From Urophycis tenuis (lineage: Eukaryota; Chordata; Actinopteri; Gadiformes; Phycidae): DNA of 64,000 nucleotides. A program made the position numbers and the translations under genes. This document shows, piece after piece, positions 45,101 to 55,501 of the stretch; position 1 is the first letter of the stretch, and every line of letters begins with the position of its first letter. The stretch covers positions 3,432,314 through 3,496,313 of the forward strand of contig JAXIVH010000019.1 of NCBI GenBank assembly GCA_036785325.1. The letters are read 5' to 3'. A model generated the notes under the pieces. That model was not told where the DNA came from. It saw only the letters and a program-made list of their open reading frames with translations, and did not search any database.

Positions 45101-47675
45101 TCAGCTCTTCTTGCCGTTTCAATTCCTTGCGCTCAACAATCTCCAAAATGGTGACAGTAATCTGTTCCAGAGTCATCTTTCGTGACTTGTAAAGCTTGAA
45201 AAGTTCCTGTCTTTTGTCCTCTGAGAGATATTCTGAATTAATGAGATCCCACAGTGTCGTTTGCTTGCCACAGAATCTGCCATACTTCACAGTGACTGTC
45301 GTGGATCTGAAGGTCTCACGAATGGTATCATCAATGTTGATTTTATGAACTTTACCTTTTAGGGGAAAAAGACACAAACCTGTGCTTGAATCTATAACAC
45401 ATCTGTCCATGAGCTGCAAGTAAGTCAAATTTTCATGGGTGTTTGGGTCAAAGAATCCTTTAGTGTCATCACTGGGGTCATCTAGGATCTGATTCATTTC
45501 CTCGTTGAAGTACCCTCTCTTATAGGCCACCTGGACAGGAATGCGATGGCTGTTTATCGGGTCAATAATTCCCCCGGTTGCAATCTGTGCTTCAAGCAGA
45601 CGAATACCGTGATCACGGACAATGAGGTCCTTCTGCATTGCTTGAAACAAGGAGATTATTTTGCCATCATATGGATCTTTGTACCCTGTGACGGCCCTCT
45701 CCGCTGAGCGTAGCTTTTGGTAAATATCTGCTCCAATAACTCCAGCCTTCACAGACTGATCCACTGAGAACTTCCTGTTACCAATGGGGTCAATGACAAA
45801 CCCTGTTGCTGCCTGGGCCTCAAGCAGAATCAGAGCTGTACCTGGCATGAGCAGTGCCTTTTGCCGGGCTTGGTAGATGGTCATAATCTGAGAATTGGGA
45901 AGAAGAACACCGGCAATGCTACTTTTCCCTTGCAAATACATGCTCACGGTCTCATCTTCTTTCAGCTCGTTCACTGATGTCTTTCCCTTTTCCAGCTTTT
46001 CAAGGTCCTCCACAGTGATGATATTTGCCTCGAGTAACTGTGTTGCGGTGACACTTTCTCGGATTCCTTCAAATACAACCGTAGTTGTTTTCACAGATTT
46101 CTCTATGATCTCCAGGACTGTAGTGGTGACCATCTTGATTGTGAGTTCCCCCTGTTTATAGTTGTTGATGATTTTCTTTCTCTGGTTTTCATCAAAGTAT
46201 TCCGACATCAGCAATTCCCACAGTGACACTGTCATTCCCATGTATTTTCCACACGTCACTTTCACCATTGTTTGCTTCAATTCCATCTTGGTGTGGTACT
46301 CAATGAAACTGATATTCAACTTGTCTGACTTCCCAACAAGAGGAAGCAGGCAGAGCCCTGTGGCTGGGTCAATGACACATCTCTCCATCAACTGAAGATA
46401 GGTGAGATTATCTTTAGTGTTTGGGTCAAAGAAGCCTTTGGTGTCATCACCAGAGTCTTCGAGGGTGGTATTCATGGCTTCAGTTAGGAAGCCCCTCTTG
46501 TAGGCCACTTCTACTGGAAGTCTGTGACTGTTAAGTGGATCTATGATTCCACCGGTGGCAATCTGAGCCTCAAGTAAGCGTATCCCGTGCTCCTTCACGA
46601 TGAGATCCTTTGCCAGCGCTTGGAAGAGAGATAAAGTCTCACCAGAGTAAGGGTCTTTGTAACCCGTTACTGCCCGCTCAGCAGAGAGGAGCTTGGAATG
46701 AAATTCAGGGCCAACCACCTTATTTTTGATTGCTTCATCCACACTGTATTTTCTGTTCTTCACAGGATCAAACATGAATCCAGTGGCGGCTTGCGCTTCC
46801 AGGAGGACCAGTGAGGTCCCAGGCATCAGTATTCCTTGCTTCATGGCTTGATAGATGCTCATCCGCTCATTATTGGAGAACAGCGCTACGCCAGCGATAC
46901 TACCTTTGCCCTGCAGAAATTCCTTCACTGTCTCCATGCGCATGACATCCTGAGTTGTGGTCCTCCCCGCCTGCAAGTCATCAAAGGTTTCTTTGTCAAT
47001 GATGTTAGATGCCAGGAGCTCAGAGGAGGACACGCCCCTACGCAGGCCTTTGAAGGTAATGTGGATCGGCAGGAGCACCATGTCTGTTTCTACCATGCAT
47101 TTCTCAAGGAGACGGCTGTAGTTGAGGTTTTCTTGTGAGTTTGGATTGTAGAAAACGTTGAGCACTTCCATCTTGTCATTAAGCAGACCTTTCTCATAGT
47201 AGCCCTTCTCAATTGCCGATTCCACTGAAATGCCTCCCTTCTCAATCGGGTCGAAGACACCATAAGTAGACATCTGCGCTTCAAGCAGCCTCAACCCGTA
47301 CTCCTTTGGAACTAAATCCTTTTGTATAGCTTGGTATATAGAGATGGTTTCATTGGTGTAAGGGTCAACATAACCACAGACAGCTCTCCCTGCTGCAAGT
47401 AGTTTCTCTCTCATCTCAGGGCCGACAATTTGCTCCTTTATGGCCTCCTCCACGGTAAGTGTGGTATTGTTGATTGGGTCAATAATACCACCAGTGGCAG
47501 CTTGCGCCTCAAGCAGAGCTAGTGCAGTCCCAGGCTTGAGTAGACGCTTCTTCATGGCTTCATAGATGGTCTTCTTCTCCTTTGTCTTCTCCAGGAATAT
47601 TCCTGCCACAGGGGGGTAATGGTGTCCTGCAAAGCCGTTTGCCTTCCCATTCGTGGTTACACTTATGGGGGCCAT
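39177..47675 (-). CDS. eppk1: Epiplakin (plectin-repeat cytolinker), copy 1
   Basis: One uninterrupted 8.5-kb coding exon of 2,832 residues, starting MAPISVTTNG. The ATG lies eight bases after a polypyrimidine-CAG acceptor (47686-47684). It has no actin-binding or spectrin region. It is built only of plectin-repeat units, about nine, each with the recurring motifs LLEAQAATGFIIDP, LLSAERAVTGYKDPY, LRLLEAQIATGGIIDP and DDTKGFFDPNTxENLTYLQL. The last four units are nearly identical, 359 residues apart, joined by Thr-rich linkers near residues 1853, 2212 and 2570. The family binds keratin and other intermediate filaments in epithelial cells. The single-exon plectin-repeat build and 8q24.3-type neighbours favour EPPK1 over plectin. 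Confidence 0.9.
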   Translation of the reverse strand: MAPISVTTNGKANGFAGHHYPPVAGIFLEKTKEKKTIYEAMKKRLLKPGTALALLEAQAATGGIIDPINNTTLTVEEAIKEQIVGPEMREKLLAAGRAVCGYVDPYTNETISIYQAIQKDLVPKEYGLRLLEAQMSTYGVFDPIEKGGISVESAIEKGYYEKGLLNDKMEVLNVFYNPNSQENLNYSRLLEKCMVETDMVLLPIHITFKGLRRGVSSSELLASNIIDKETFDDLQAGRTTTQDVMRMETVKEFLQGKGSIAGVALFSNNERMSIYQAMKQGILMPGTSLVLLEAQAATGFMFDPVKNRKYSVDEAIKNKVVGPEFHSKLLSAERAVTGYKDPYSGETLSLFQALAKDLIVKEHGIRLLEAQIATGGIIDPLNSHRLPVEVAYKRGFLTEAMNTTLEDSGDDTKGFFDPNTKDNLTYLQLMERCVIDPATGLCLLPLVGKSDKLNISFIEYHTKMELKQTMVKVTCGKYMGMTVSLWELLMSEYFDENQRKKIINNYKQGELTIKMVTTTVLEIIEKSVKTTTVVFEGIRESVTATQLLEANIITVEDLEKLEKGKTSVNELKEDETVSMYLQGKSSIAGVLLPNSQIMTIYQARQKALLMPGTALILLEAQAATGFVIDPIGNRKFSVDQSVKAGVIGADIYQKLRSAERAVTGYKDPYDGKIISLFQAMQKDLIVRDHGIRLLEAQIATGGIIDPINSHRIPVQVAYKRGYFNEEMNQILDDPSDDTKGFFDPNTHENLTYLQLMDRCVIDSSTGLCLFPLKGKVHKINIDDTIRETFRSTTVTVKYGRFCGKQTTLWDLINSEYLSEDKRQELFKLYKSRKMTLEQITVTILEIVERKELKRQEELNFEALRGKVSVVDLLGLDIVDNATYQSLVEGKLTGSDVMKMDSVRTYLQGKSCVAGMILQPSNQKLSIYEAQKKGYITPGTALCLLEAQAATGFIVDPTNNKKCTVEQALQDKLISPHMYEKLLSAERAVTGYKDPYTDKKISLFQALKKELIVKEHGIRLLEAQIATGGIIDPLRCIHLPLNIAYREGYFDAELNQILTDPSDDTKGFFDPNTTANLTYMEMLGKCVKDTETGLFLLPLNEKGTSAGTKVEIYTDEEIRQEFEKTLVTISVGLYSGRTISIWELIHSGYFTEDQRMELIAKYRTKKTTTQSITTTVISTIAKLEQTETHKTIMGLRKPVFAKQLLECDIIDVKTFKCLEEGTLTLEEVCKRESVQKYLKGTGSIAGIVSHPSKKTMSFYEAKERELLTPAAALILLEAQAATGFIIDPVKAKHYTVKEAAREKFVGADLHEQLLSAEKAVTGYADPFTDAKISLFEAMSKDLVPKSQGIRLLDAQMGTGGIIDPIQSHRIPLHVAIKKGYFSEEMNQMLSSLNADTKVFFDPNTKAAVTYLELKERCEKDPETGLLLLPLYEEGSREFHTDEQTELAFKNCMMTMDVGKFQGKSWTLWEVLLSEYISKQKREQLLQQYKSGAMKMEQIIDIVTTIIIEVTSKEKKFKGLRKQVSASELYESKIISKDLFTQIVQGDLSEETVNKMESIQKYLGATNCIAGVRVESTKKVMSIYEAKSKGLLTPGTSLVLLEAQAATGFVIDPLNNKKLSVEEAVAQGVVGSEWKKKLLSAERAVTGYTDPYTDETISLFQALQKDLIVKDHGVRLLEAQIATGGIIDPVHSHRVPVEVAYQRGYFDEKMNQILSDPDDDTKGFFDPNTHENLTYLQLLERCFRDPITGLSLLVVVKKGGFYFFVDEATKLILKSTTTTQAGGKYQGISVSLWDLLYSKYVTEERRRELVQQYKSGAINIESFLEILLTIIQQETTTTTTSSMVYCQPPEIDSNVSTTRTTITTTTATTSTHSNAFHGIRKDVSATELLECKIIDEKLFEDLNAGKVTVTEVSEMDSVRKYLEGTNSIAGVYLQSNKATMSIYEAKSKGLLTPGTSLVLLEAQAATGFIIDPVNNKKLSVEDAAAQGVIGSEWEKKLLSAERAVTGYTDPYTDKIISLFQALQKDLIVKDHGVRLLEAQIATGGIIDPVHSHRVPVEVAYQRGYFDEKMNQILSDPDDDTKGFFDPNTQENLTYLQLVERCIRDPKTGLSLLVIAKKGEFYFFVDEATKLILKSTITTRAGGKYQGRSVSLWDLLYSKYVTEERRRELVQQYKSGTINIESFLEILLTIIQQQTTTTTTSSMVLCQPPEMDSNVSTTKTTITTTTATTSTHSNGFHGIRKDVSATELLECKIIDEKLFEDLNAGKVTVTEVSEMDSVRKYLEGTNSIAGVYLQSNKATMSIYEAKSKGLLTPGTSLVLLEAQAATGFIIDPVNNTKLSVEDAAAQGVVGADWKNKLLSAERAVTGYTDPYTDEIISLFQALQKDLIVKDHGVRLLEAQIATGGIIDPVHSHRVPVEVAYQRGYFDEKMNQILSDPDDDTKGFFDPNTQENLTYLQLVERCIRDPITGLSLLVIAKKGEFYFFVDEATKLILKSTITTRAGGKYQGRSVSLWDLLYSKYVTEERRRELVQQYKSGTINIESFLEILLTIIQQQTTTTTTSSMVYCQPPEIDSNVSTTKTTITTTTATTSTHSNAFHGIRKDVSATELLECKIIDEKLFEDLNAGKVTVTEVSEMDSVRKYLEGTNSIAGVYLQSNKATMSIYEAKSKGLLTPGTSLVLLEAQAATGFIIDPVNNKKLSVEDAAAQGVIGSEWEKKLLSAERAVTGYTDPYTDKIISLFQALQKDLIVKDHGVRLLEAQIATGGIIDPVHSHRVPVEVAYQRGYFDEKMNQILSDPDDDTKGFFDPNTHENLTYLQLLERCFSDPKTGLSLLPLNK
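39197..42900 (-). repeat. Near-identical 1,077-bp tandem repeats in epiplakin
   Basis: Landmarks recur exactly 1,077 bp apart (for example at 39250, 40327, 41404 and 42481), a multiple of three (359 codons). Only scattered substitutions separate the copies. Upstream units of the same gene are much more diverged. Confidence 0.95.
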
Positions 47676-48064
47676 TTTGACACCTGACACCAAAAAGAAA
47701 AAAAAGAAGTTAGAGATTTATGGCCAAACCAGCACATGTATTTCATGTATCTAATCATAATCACTCATAAGAAAACTCCATTACAATATAATGTTATATA
47801 TGTAAACAGACATACATACATATTTAACAATTGAGCACAAGAGGATATGGGAGGAATTCAATAGGTCCATAAATAACATTTTGTACAATGAAAAAATCTA
47901 TCAACATCAACCTTACATAATACTCGAGATGTTTACAATATAGTCATGTTAAAAGGTAGGGGATGCTTGAAGGAATCAATTCTAATTATTCAATAGGGTA
48001 CTACTTTACTTTAACCATGTTTATACAAACACAGGGCAAATATTTAAAAATTACGTAGAAGTCG

Positions 48065-48166
48065 TGTGTGTGTGTGTGTGTGTGTGTGCGCGTCTGTGTG
48101 TACCTGTGTGTGCGTCTGTGTGTGTGTGTGTGTGTGTCTGTGTGTATGTGCGTGTGTGTGTGTGTC
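48065..48166. repeat. (TG)n microsatellite
   Basis: Imperfect TG repeats with cg and ct interruptions. Confidence 0.9.
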
Positions 48167-48584
48167 ACAAATTCTCCATCACTTATGCACATTTTTATTT
48201 GATGTAATCTTTTGTGTGTTTAGTAAATGTCCCCTTTCTATAATGACGAGCTGTTGATTTCAGTGTCCAGTGTACTTAGTTGACTAAGCCCCTCTGTGAT
48301 TTAAACAAATCAATACACAAAAATAAGCTTGGTCAAGCAGACCGGATTGTATGTAGCTGTACACAAATATTATTTAAGCACACAGCCTTCAGCATTTGGG
48401 ATTGGACCAACAGAACATGAGGGAGTGTGAGTGAACCACTGAATAAACAGCATGGCAGAGAAGACCAAATGAATCACGACCAAATGTATTCCGCTCCCGT
48501 ACAACAAGCCCGCACAGGAGCAGAGTTATGTGGCGTTTGAAGACGTAATGTGCTGAAAACTTGACACGCAACATTTACATTTAC

Positions 48585-48680
48585 ATTCACGTTTAGGGTA
48601 TTTAGCAGACACTTCATCCAAAGCGACTTACAAAAAGTACATTTGTCAGAAGAAAGTGAAACATTTCATTGTTGTTAATA
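48585..48680. repeat. Dispersed fish repeat (tttagcagacac...caaagcgactta)
   Basis: Contains tatttagcagacacttcatccaaagcgacttaca, a sequence common in teleost genomes. A related fragment is at about 17697-17770. Confidence 0.5.
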
Positions 48681-49088
48681 CAGTAAGAAAGTCACCAGAA
48701 CAAGTTACAAGCATTAACCATATCTGGTTGATCACCATATCGACCATTATTTGGCAGGGTTTCAGAGGTAGAAAAAGTACTAAAATATTGTACTAAAGTA
48801 AAAGTATCAATACTTTGATGAAATATTACTCAAGTACAAGCGAAATTATCCATTTGAAAATGTGCTCAAGTAGAAGTAAAAGTAGTTCATTTAAAATATA
48901 CTTTAAGTAAAAGTTACGTAGTAACTTTCTGTGTGTCTGTGTGTGGGGTGTGAGGGTAGTGAAAATAGGACAGGGGGTCATAAATCCAAAAGTATTTTCT
49001 TTTTAATTAAAGAACAAGTGTAACAAATTAAGTGCAATAACAACAAATGAGACTTATTATTCAGTTTAAGCAGCAGCCTAAAGTTAGG

Positions 49089-50061
49089 CCCAATCTCAAT
49101 TCTCTATCTTACCCCTTCCCCTTACCCCTTCCCCTTGGTTTTGCGCGTTCACGTGAGACCAAGGGCTATCTCAATTCTCATTTTGACCGAGGGGTAGGGC
49201 CAAGGGGAAGGGGTATACACCCCTTGAAACCAAGTAAGATCGGGAGCTTACTTGAAACCAAGGGGTATATACAATGCGCAACCGGCAACAATCGCGGCCA
49301 GATCTCAACGAGTCACATAAATGTAAGTAAGTAAGTAAGTAAGTAATAAGTATTTTCGGCTGAAATAATTGATTTAAATTTTACGACAGTATTGTTTTGT
49401 GCTCTAAACAGTCCTGTACCTATATATTTGCAACCATATTCTTAATCGAAACTTTTTTTGAAAATGGATATGCAAACGTTACATTGCTGAGTGCACAACT
49501 ACACATTTCTCTGACTAGCAATGAACTCCATGCATGTCTAGTTTACTAAACACAATTAGCAGCGAATTCCGTTTGATGTCAGTGTAGACAACTAGAGACA
49601 AATCGATACGTGCTTTACATATATCGTCCTTTTTCACACAGGAACGCCGGAGGAAACCCGGCAGCTGATACGTTTTCGGCATGAAAACGAGCAGAAATTT
49701 CTGAAATCAAAATACGCTAATTCAAAATACGCTTCAAAGCAAATGTGGGAGTGAGTCATGCGGTCAATGTTGTAGCCATTCATAATTGTAAATAAAGACA
49801 TGTTGGTTAACAAAGACATTGTTTCTGAACATCAATGAAATTCAAAACCGTATTAACTGAAAAAGATACAAAACACCATGCAGTGTGTATAACAAATTGT
49901 CAATATTTTGTCGTCAATGTATGAGGACGTAACCGTAACGAGTGTTGTCTCAATTCATAGGGGCATGTAGCCCTTACCCCTCTGTTTCAAGGGCCAAGAC
50001 GTAGGGGAAGGGGAAGGGCCAAGGGGAAGGGGAAGGGGTAAGATAGAGAATTGAGATTGGG
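49089..50061. mobile_element. MITE with ~33-bp TIRs nested in the hAT element
   Basis: cccaatctcaattctctatcttacccc at the left is inverted at the right (ggggtaagatagagaattgagattggg). Subterminal ccttcccctt repeats occur at both ends, and a gtaa tandem lies at 49322-49347. No target duplication was found and there is no transposase ORF. Confidence 0.7.
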
Positions 50062-50093
50062 TCGTCCATTTAGTGGGACAACATTAGACACGC

Positions 50094-50096
50094 TTA

Positions 50097-50135
<39 letters not shown>

Positions 50136-50199
50136 CTCTCTCTCTCTCTTCTCACACACACACACCACACACACCTCTCTCTCTCTTCTCACACACACG

Positions 50200-50235
<36 letters not shown>

Positions 50236-50377
50236 TCTCTCTTTGTTTCTGTGTCTTGGCCATTGCTCTCTATCACTCTCTCTCTCTTTCCCCCACACAC
50301 ACACACATACATATCGAGACACACATAAACACACATACACCAGACTAAGACACATACACACACACACACACACACAC

Positions 50378-50433
<56 letters not shown>

Positions 50434-50455
50434 TACACACACACACACACACACT
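50094..50455. repeat. Compound (CT)n/(CA)n microsatellite
   Basis: About 360 bp of alternating CT and CA blocks. Confidence 0.95.
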
Positions 50456-52456
50456 GCTGATCACATCATCATTCCTCACTGTGTTGGTTTCCTGACACGT
50501 ATTTTTCCGTATTTTTAGGTTTTCGTTGGGCTGAACTTTTTTTTTTTACACGGTAATGGATAGGATTTATAATGTAACTAAGTACAATACTTCAGTCAAA
50601 ACTTACTCAAATACCAATTTTAAATTATACTTAATTATACTTAAAATACAAAATACACAAAAAACTACTCAATACAGTAACGTGACTAAATGTATTTGGT
50701 TACTTTCCACCCCTGCAGGGCTTGCTTCAACTTTCACTCCGTCTACATGTAAAATGTGCGTGATCTCCCTTTCGAACCAAAACCAAAGTACTCATCTGGA
50801 CTAATCCCCTTAGCACTTTAGCAGTGTTATTCTAATCAATCAAAGTTAATCAAACTAATAACTAATACAAATATCCTTTTCCAATACTAGGGATCTTTTG
50901 AAGAAAGAAAATGCCTTCATCATTGACATTACAGTGTTGAACCTCTAATCTACTTCATCACACATGAAGAAGCCTCAACAAGTATATGCAACAAGATTTG
51001 TCTTGTTATGTCAGACAGGCTCTGTTCAGTTCAGTCGGGAAGGGTCAAAGAGTCATCCTGAGTACCGCAGGCAATAAGAATTAGCAACAACATAAACGAG
51101 CGCAAATTCAATGAATTAAAACCACTCAGAGGACCGTGAGGAGTGGCCAACTGGGCAGGAGTGGTCCCACAGCCCTGTAAATGTCAACACGCTGTAATCT
51201 CCCTTTCTTATCTTGTCGCCCGCGCAACAATGTTTCGTGTTTTGCACAATCCATCTGTTTGCTACAGGCCGAGATCACAATGTACGGATGGATGTACTTT
51301 TTGTCACCAGTCAATTCACTGCATGTCACTGCCGAAGGCAGTGAGGTAGGGTTAACGGCATTCCAGGAATTGAATGCAGACGACAAGACAGAGTGGCGCC
51401 CCTAGGGTTTGAGAGGTTTGTCAGAACATAACATGACATAACAATAGCCAATTCTAGATTCAATCAGAATCACCAGCAATAGCAGAAGAAAGATTAATCT
51501 CCCATTGCGTAACTTTGTCAAAGTTGTGCTTCAGCATTCTTTTTTTTTTCCATTTAATACCAGTATCTCATACTCAATTAAACAATAACCAAGTCATTCT
51601 TTTAAAGACGGGCCGACCAATGAGAAAATAATATGTACAAGTAGATGACATTGCAAATGACGAGCAATGCAATGTGGTAGTAACAGTAGTAATAGATAGT
51701 AATACATTCAAATGTGAGTTGGATTATGAATATGCACTTTGTTAATGCCCAGTCCTTAAAGTGTTATCCTAACCATGCTGAGGTGTCAGTGGGCAGAGGT
51801 GAGAGGTGCAGCATACAACTATATAAATTTATGGTGGACCATAACCCATCTGTGTATCTCTCAAAGGAGACCTTGTAAACGGAAATTCTTGTGAACCTGC
51901 CGTCACAGTAAAGACACGGGGTCAAGGAGTTACACGGTAACACCCTAGTTTGAGACCAGGCGGAACGCAATCATCACATCATTAGAGGGGAAACGCTCGA
52001 GATTTAACCGTTCCATAACCCAAGTCCCTGTATTTTTTTTTTCATTGTGTCAACAGTGTGTTTCTCATTTCAACAAAACCGTCGGGTTTTTGTTATCTGT
52101 TGTTAGTAGTGACAAAGTGCAGGACGCGCAGCGCACAACGACTTAATCACAATGGAATGTTTGCTTTCCCTTCGTTAAGGGAGTTGGCAACTAGAATCGG
52201 ATGTGGGATATATCATGCAACGCTTACTAAGCACGCATGGCTGTTCTCCTTCCTGGAGTTCATTAGTCCAAGCTCTCGCCTTGCTCCCTGACCCGATCAA
52301 ACTGACCTTACCCATTAAAAATTAAAATATAATAATTTGGAAGAAAAAAACTAAAACATGTGCATTTCAATGATAACATTTCACGAGAGAACACGACAAT
52401 ACGTTTTACTACAGAGATATAAAAAGTTGGTTATTAACAGTCACGCAGACACTTAC

Positions 52457-52556
52457 GTATGCCGAACGGGGTGGTGGTGCTGGTGGTGCTGCTGCTGCTG
52501 CTGTTGCGTACCAAGGAGCACTGCGATCCTGAGCTGGAGACAGAGCGTTCTTATAG
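52457..52556 (-). promoter_or_regulatory. eppk1: Candidate epiplakin promoter and leader exon
   Basis: On the minus strand TATAAGA (plus 52549-52555) is followed by about 90 bp without an ATG, ending in the consensus donor GCATAC|GTAAGT (exon end 52457). The leader carries (CAG)n and (CAC)n triplets. It could splice to the acceptor at 47684. Confidence 0.6.
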
Positions 52557-53945
52557 AAGAGGGTGAGCCCACCTCTGGATCCAGTTAAACGGCTACGCTT
52601 TCCCCCGAAAAGCACGCCCACATTCACCAGACACATGCAAGGAAAAAGGTGGAGAAAAATCCCCTCAGCCGATTGGTCGCGGAATGGCAGGAATTCCGTT
52701 GGATATCTACACATCCTCTCGCTATTGTGTTGTCCAACAATAACCCTCATGTCCTGACATGGAGTAAACAGATGGGAAACGTTGAAGTGAATTCCTTTAG
52801 CGTTTTCTCGTTCGATACCTTTTATACATGTCCCTGTTAGGCTGACACACTTATCTAATAAAGGTCAAAAAGCCACAGTCATCATTGTTCTCAAACATGG
52901 GGAAGACTCCCCAGCTGTCATTTACTGTGATGATAAGATGCTCTTTTCTTTCCTCACCGAGTAAATAGTGACATGAAACCTCTGTCAACATTTGAACAAA
53001 AAAAGAGAGGGTGGGGCAGTTTATGAAGTGGGTCTTATGCTTGGCAGGTTTTCAGAACACAAGACATTCCAAGAGAAAGAGGGCGGGCAGGGGCGGCGGC
53101 ACGAGAACTTAAAAAAAAATAATAATAATAATAATCTACTCTAATAATAATCTGCGCCGCGAAGCGCTTCTCTATAGCCTATCTATCACTATTTGGGGAA
53201 TTGGCAAATTGTTGCCCCCTGCAGCTCCGGGGGGGGGGGGGGGGGGTGTCGGAGGGAATCGCGCCCGGGGCGTAATTCAATGTAGAACCGCTGCTGAGGG
53301 CGGGGGTCTTAACAGAAGCTAAAAGGCATTAATCTAGTTACCAGTCACATAACAACATGCGGACCTGTGTGGCACCTCCGTATGTCTGTTAGGAAGGTGT
53401 GCAACAGACGAGAACAGAAGCCGAGAGACTAATCAGACGATAAAGTGCAGTAAGAGGCAGACCTCACACTGTTCTGTGACCAACACCCAGAGCTAAAAGG
53501 AGTTCTGCAGTATTTCACACTCAACTCTATTGTATGATTATACTGTTAGTCAGGGCCGGCCCAAGGCATAAGCGAACTAAGCGGCCGCTTGTTTTTGTTT
53601 TTTGAAAAAAAACAAAAACAAAAACAAAAATATATAGGCCTATATGTAGTGAAGTGAATAGTAGTATACATCTCACCAAACGTATTTTAGGAATCTGGGA
53701 AGATGGATTTACCATTCTGGTTATAAAAGGGGTGTTTGAATACATACAGGGGTGATAAGAATATACACACAAACAGTTAGTCTTTGTTTCCTTTTTTCAT
53801 GCTTTGTTTTTATTGTAATGGCAATTGAGATATCTTTAAACCTATAAGGTTTATTGCAGGAATATGTTAGTATCCTGTTCGAAAGTTCATTGGTAGCGCC
53901 CACCCCCGTTAGCCACTTGGTAGGTGCCCCACACTCGATGCTCTC
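52557..53945. other. Intergenic, no gene seen
   Basis: Contains a poly-G run (53230-53247) and a possible transposon end (gggccggcccaaggcataagcg, about 53555). No supported gene. Confidence 0.4.
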
Positions 53946-55493
53946 TAGTGTTGGGATGTTCGAATCTTTATACTGTTTCGTTCAATTTACTCTCGGACAG
54001 TAAATTGAACGAATCTTTGAACGAGTCATTTCGTTCATTTCGTTCATTTTTACAGCAGGTGGCGCTGTAGCCCTCTTGTGAGCGTTGTAAAAAAGATTGC
54101 GGTTCCCAAACACTTAACAATGAAGGCAACATGGTTTACTTCAGCTGACAAAGTGTATACAAAATGCCACAAGCAATTCAAACCATCTGAAAACCTAGGA
54201 AAGCAAAAACACACCACTATAAAGTGACTTATTGTGTCCTGTATCCTCCCTGCCACTGTTGTTTGACAGCACGACATGACAGTGACTTGGTAGCTGTCAC
54301 ATGACAAATGAACGAGACCGATCCGAATGAATGAACGAGAACGACCCGTTCAGCCTGCCTGTCACGTGACAAATGACCGAGAGACCGATGCTTATGGATC
54401 CGACGTGACAGCTGGTAGAAAACAAGTGAATGTAAAACTCACTCATTTTGGCAATTAGTAAGACAAATAGTAACAATGAATAAGTTCCTTAAAATGTATA
54501 CATGGTGCATTTACCCTTTCATGCAAAACATCAATTAGCTCAGGCAGTGGAAAACAAATGTATAAATAATAATGTCAACTTGTGACGTGAATCAGATGCG
54601 CACAGCTGATGCGACACCGGCATATGCCGTCACTGTAACCAAGTGAACCCCCTCTTGCGCTGTCAAAGTGTGAATGCTGACAGTGTGTGACAGAGGGGTA
54701 TTTAAACCGAGATGCAAACTTGGTCTGTGTGAGCTGCACTTTATCAGAGGCTCTGAAATGAACATTTAGTGAGGATTTGTGGTGCATTACTATCTCCTTT
54801 TCTCATCCAATCCTAAACGGTTATGTGTCTAAAAGCAGAGATGATGTACAGGAGAATGTACAGCTATTAAAGTTGAGGAGTTTAACTGAATTAAAATGAT
54901 ATAATTCAAAAGAAAGATTACAAAAACCAAAGACCACTGATTAATTATGATTTCATGAATGAATAATGTATTATATTTTATGGCATATATATATATAACA
55001 CAAGATCAACATGTTAATATAATTTTCTTTTTTTAATAACACACTTTACATTATGTACACAACACTATATACATCTACAAGAAGACCACTAATCAATTAT
55101 AACATCACAAATCAGACATCATTCATTTCCTTGTTAGTGTCCACAGCCCCGTACGTAGCTGAGCTACAGGCGTCACGTGAGAAATGAACGAGAGACCGAT
55201 CCGTACTATGAACGATCCGGTGAACGAACTGTTGTGCTTACTGCTGGCCACACAGCCTGAGTGGCCTGGCTGTCACGTGACAAATGAACGAGAACCTGAC
55301 GGACGCACAGTTGAGTGAGTCGTGAACGAATCATTTCTGTTTCCTGTCCTGCTGACTGTGGGTTTATGCAGCTGCCATGTGGCCAGGGAAGGTACCGCAT
55401 GAACGAATCACTCACTGAGATGACTCATTACTCCCGAGTCATCTAAAAGATTTGTTGATATAGAACGAATCGTTCACGTCCGACACATCACTA
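53946..55493. mobile_element. Non-autonomous hAT element with 8-bp TSD
   Basis: It starts tagtgttggg and ends cacatcacta (inverted, with mismatch) and is flanked by atgctctc at 53938-53945 and 55494-55501. It is 1,548 bp with no transposase ORF. Inside, the motif cacgtgacaaatgaacgaga and variants occur several times in both halves, and gaacga/tcgttc motifs are dense near the ends. These are candidate transposase-binding repeats. Confidence 0.85.
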
Positions 55494-55501
55494 ATGCTCT
55501 C

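Larger units (their letters stand above)
48763..50715. mobile_element. hAT-like non-autonomous element, interrupted
   Basis: The ends (cagaggtagaaaaagta; complement of the right end caggggtggaaagtaac) are inverted. 8-bp flanks cagggttt (48755-48762) and cagggctt (50716-50723) differ by one base, as in an older insertion. Near both ends the interior is rich in aagta motifs. It is split by a second element at 49089-50061 and holds a CT/CA microsatellite at 50094-50455. Confidence 0.7.
47676..52456 (-). other. eppk1: Leader intron of epiplakin, transposon-rich
   Basis: A 5-kb region between the acceptor at 47684 and the candidate donor at 52456. It holds a TG microsatellite (48065-48166), a common fish repeat (48585-48680), a nested hAT/MITE pair (48763-50715) and non-descript AT-rich DNA. 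No coding ORF seen. Confidence 0.55.

Noticed and set aside
39177..47675. Plectin rather than epiplakin
   Set aside because: There is no actin-binding, plakin or rod region; the whole protein is plectin repeats in a single exon.
47676..47693. Epiplakin start at 47693
   Set aside because: That codon is TTG and lies upstream of the inferred acceptor; the ATG at 47675 is used instead.
53551..53945. Possible transposon with a gggccggccc end
   Set aside because: Only one end is recognisable; no inverted partner or target duplication was found.
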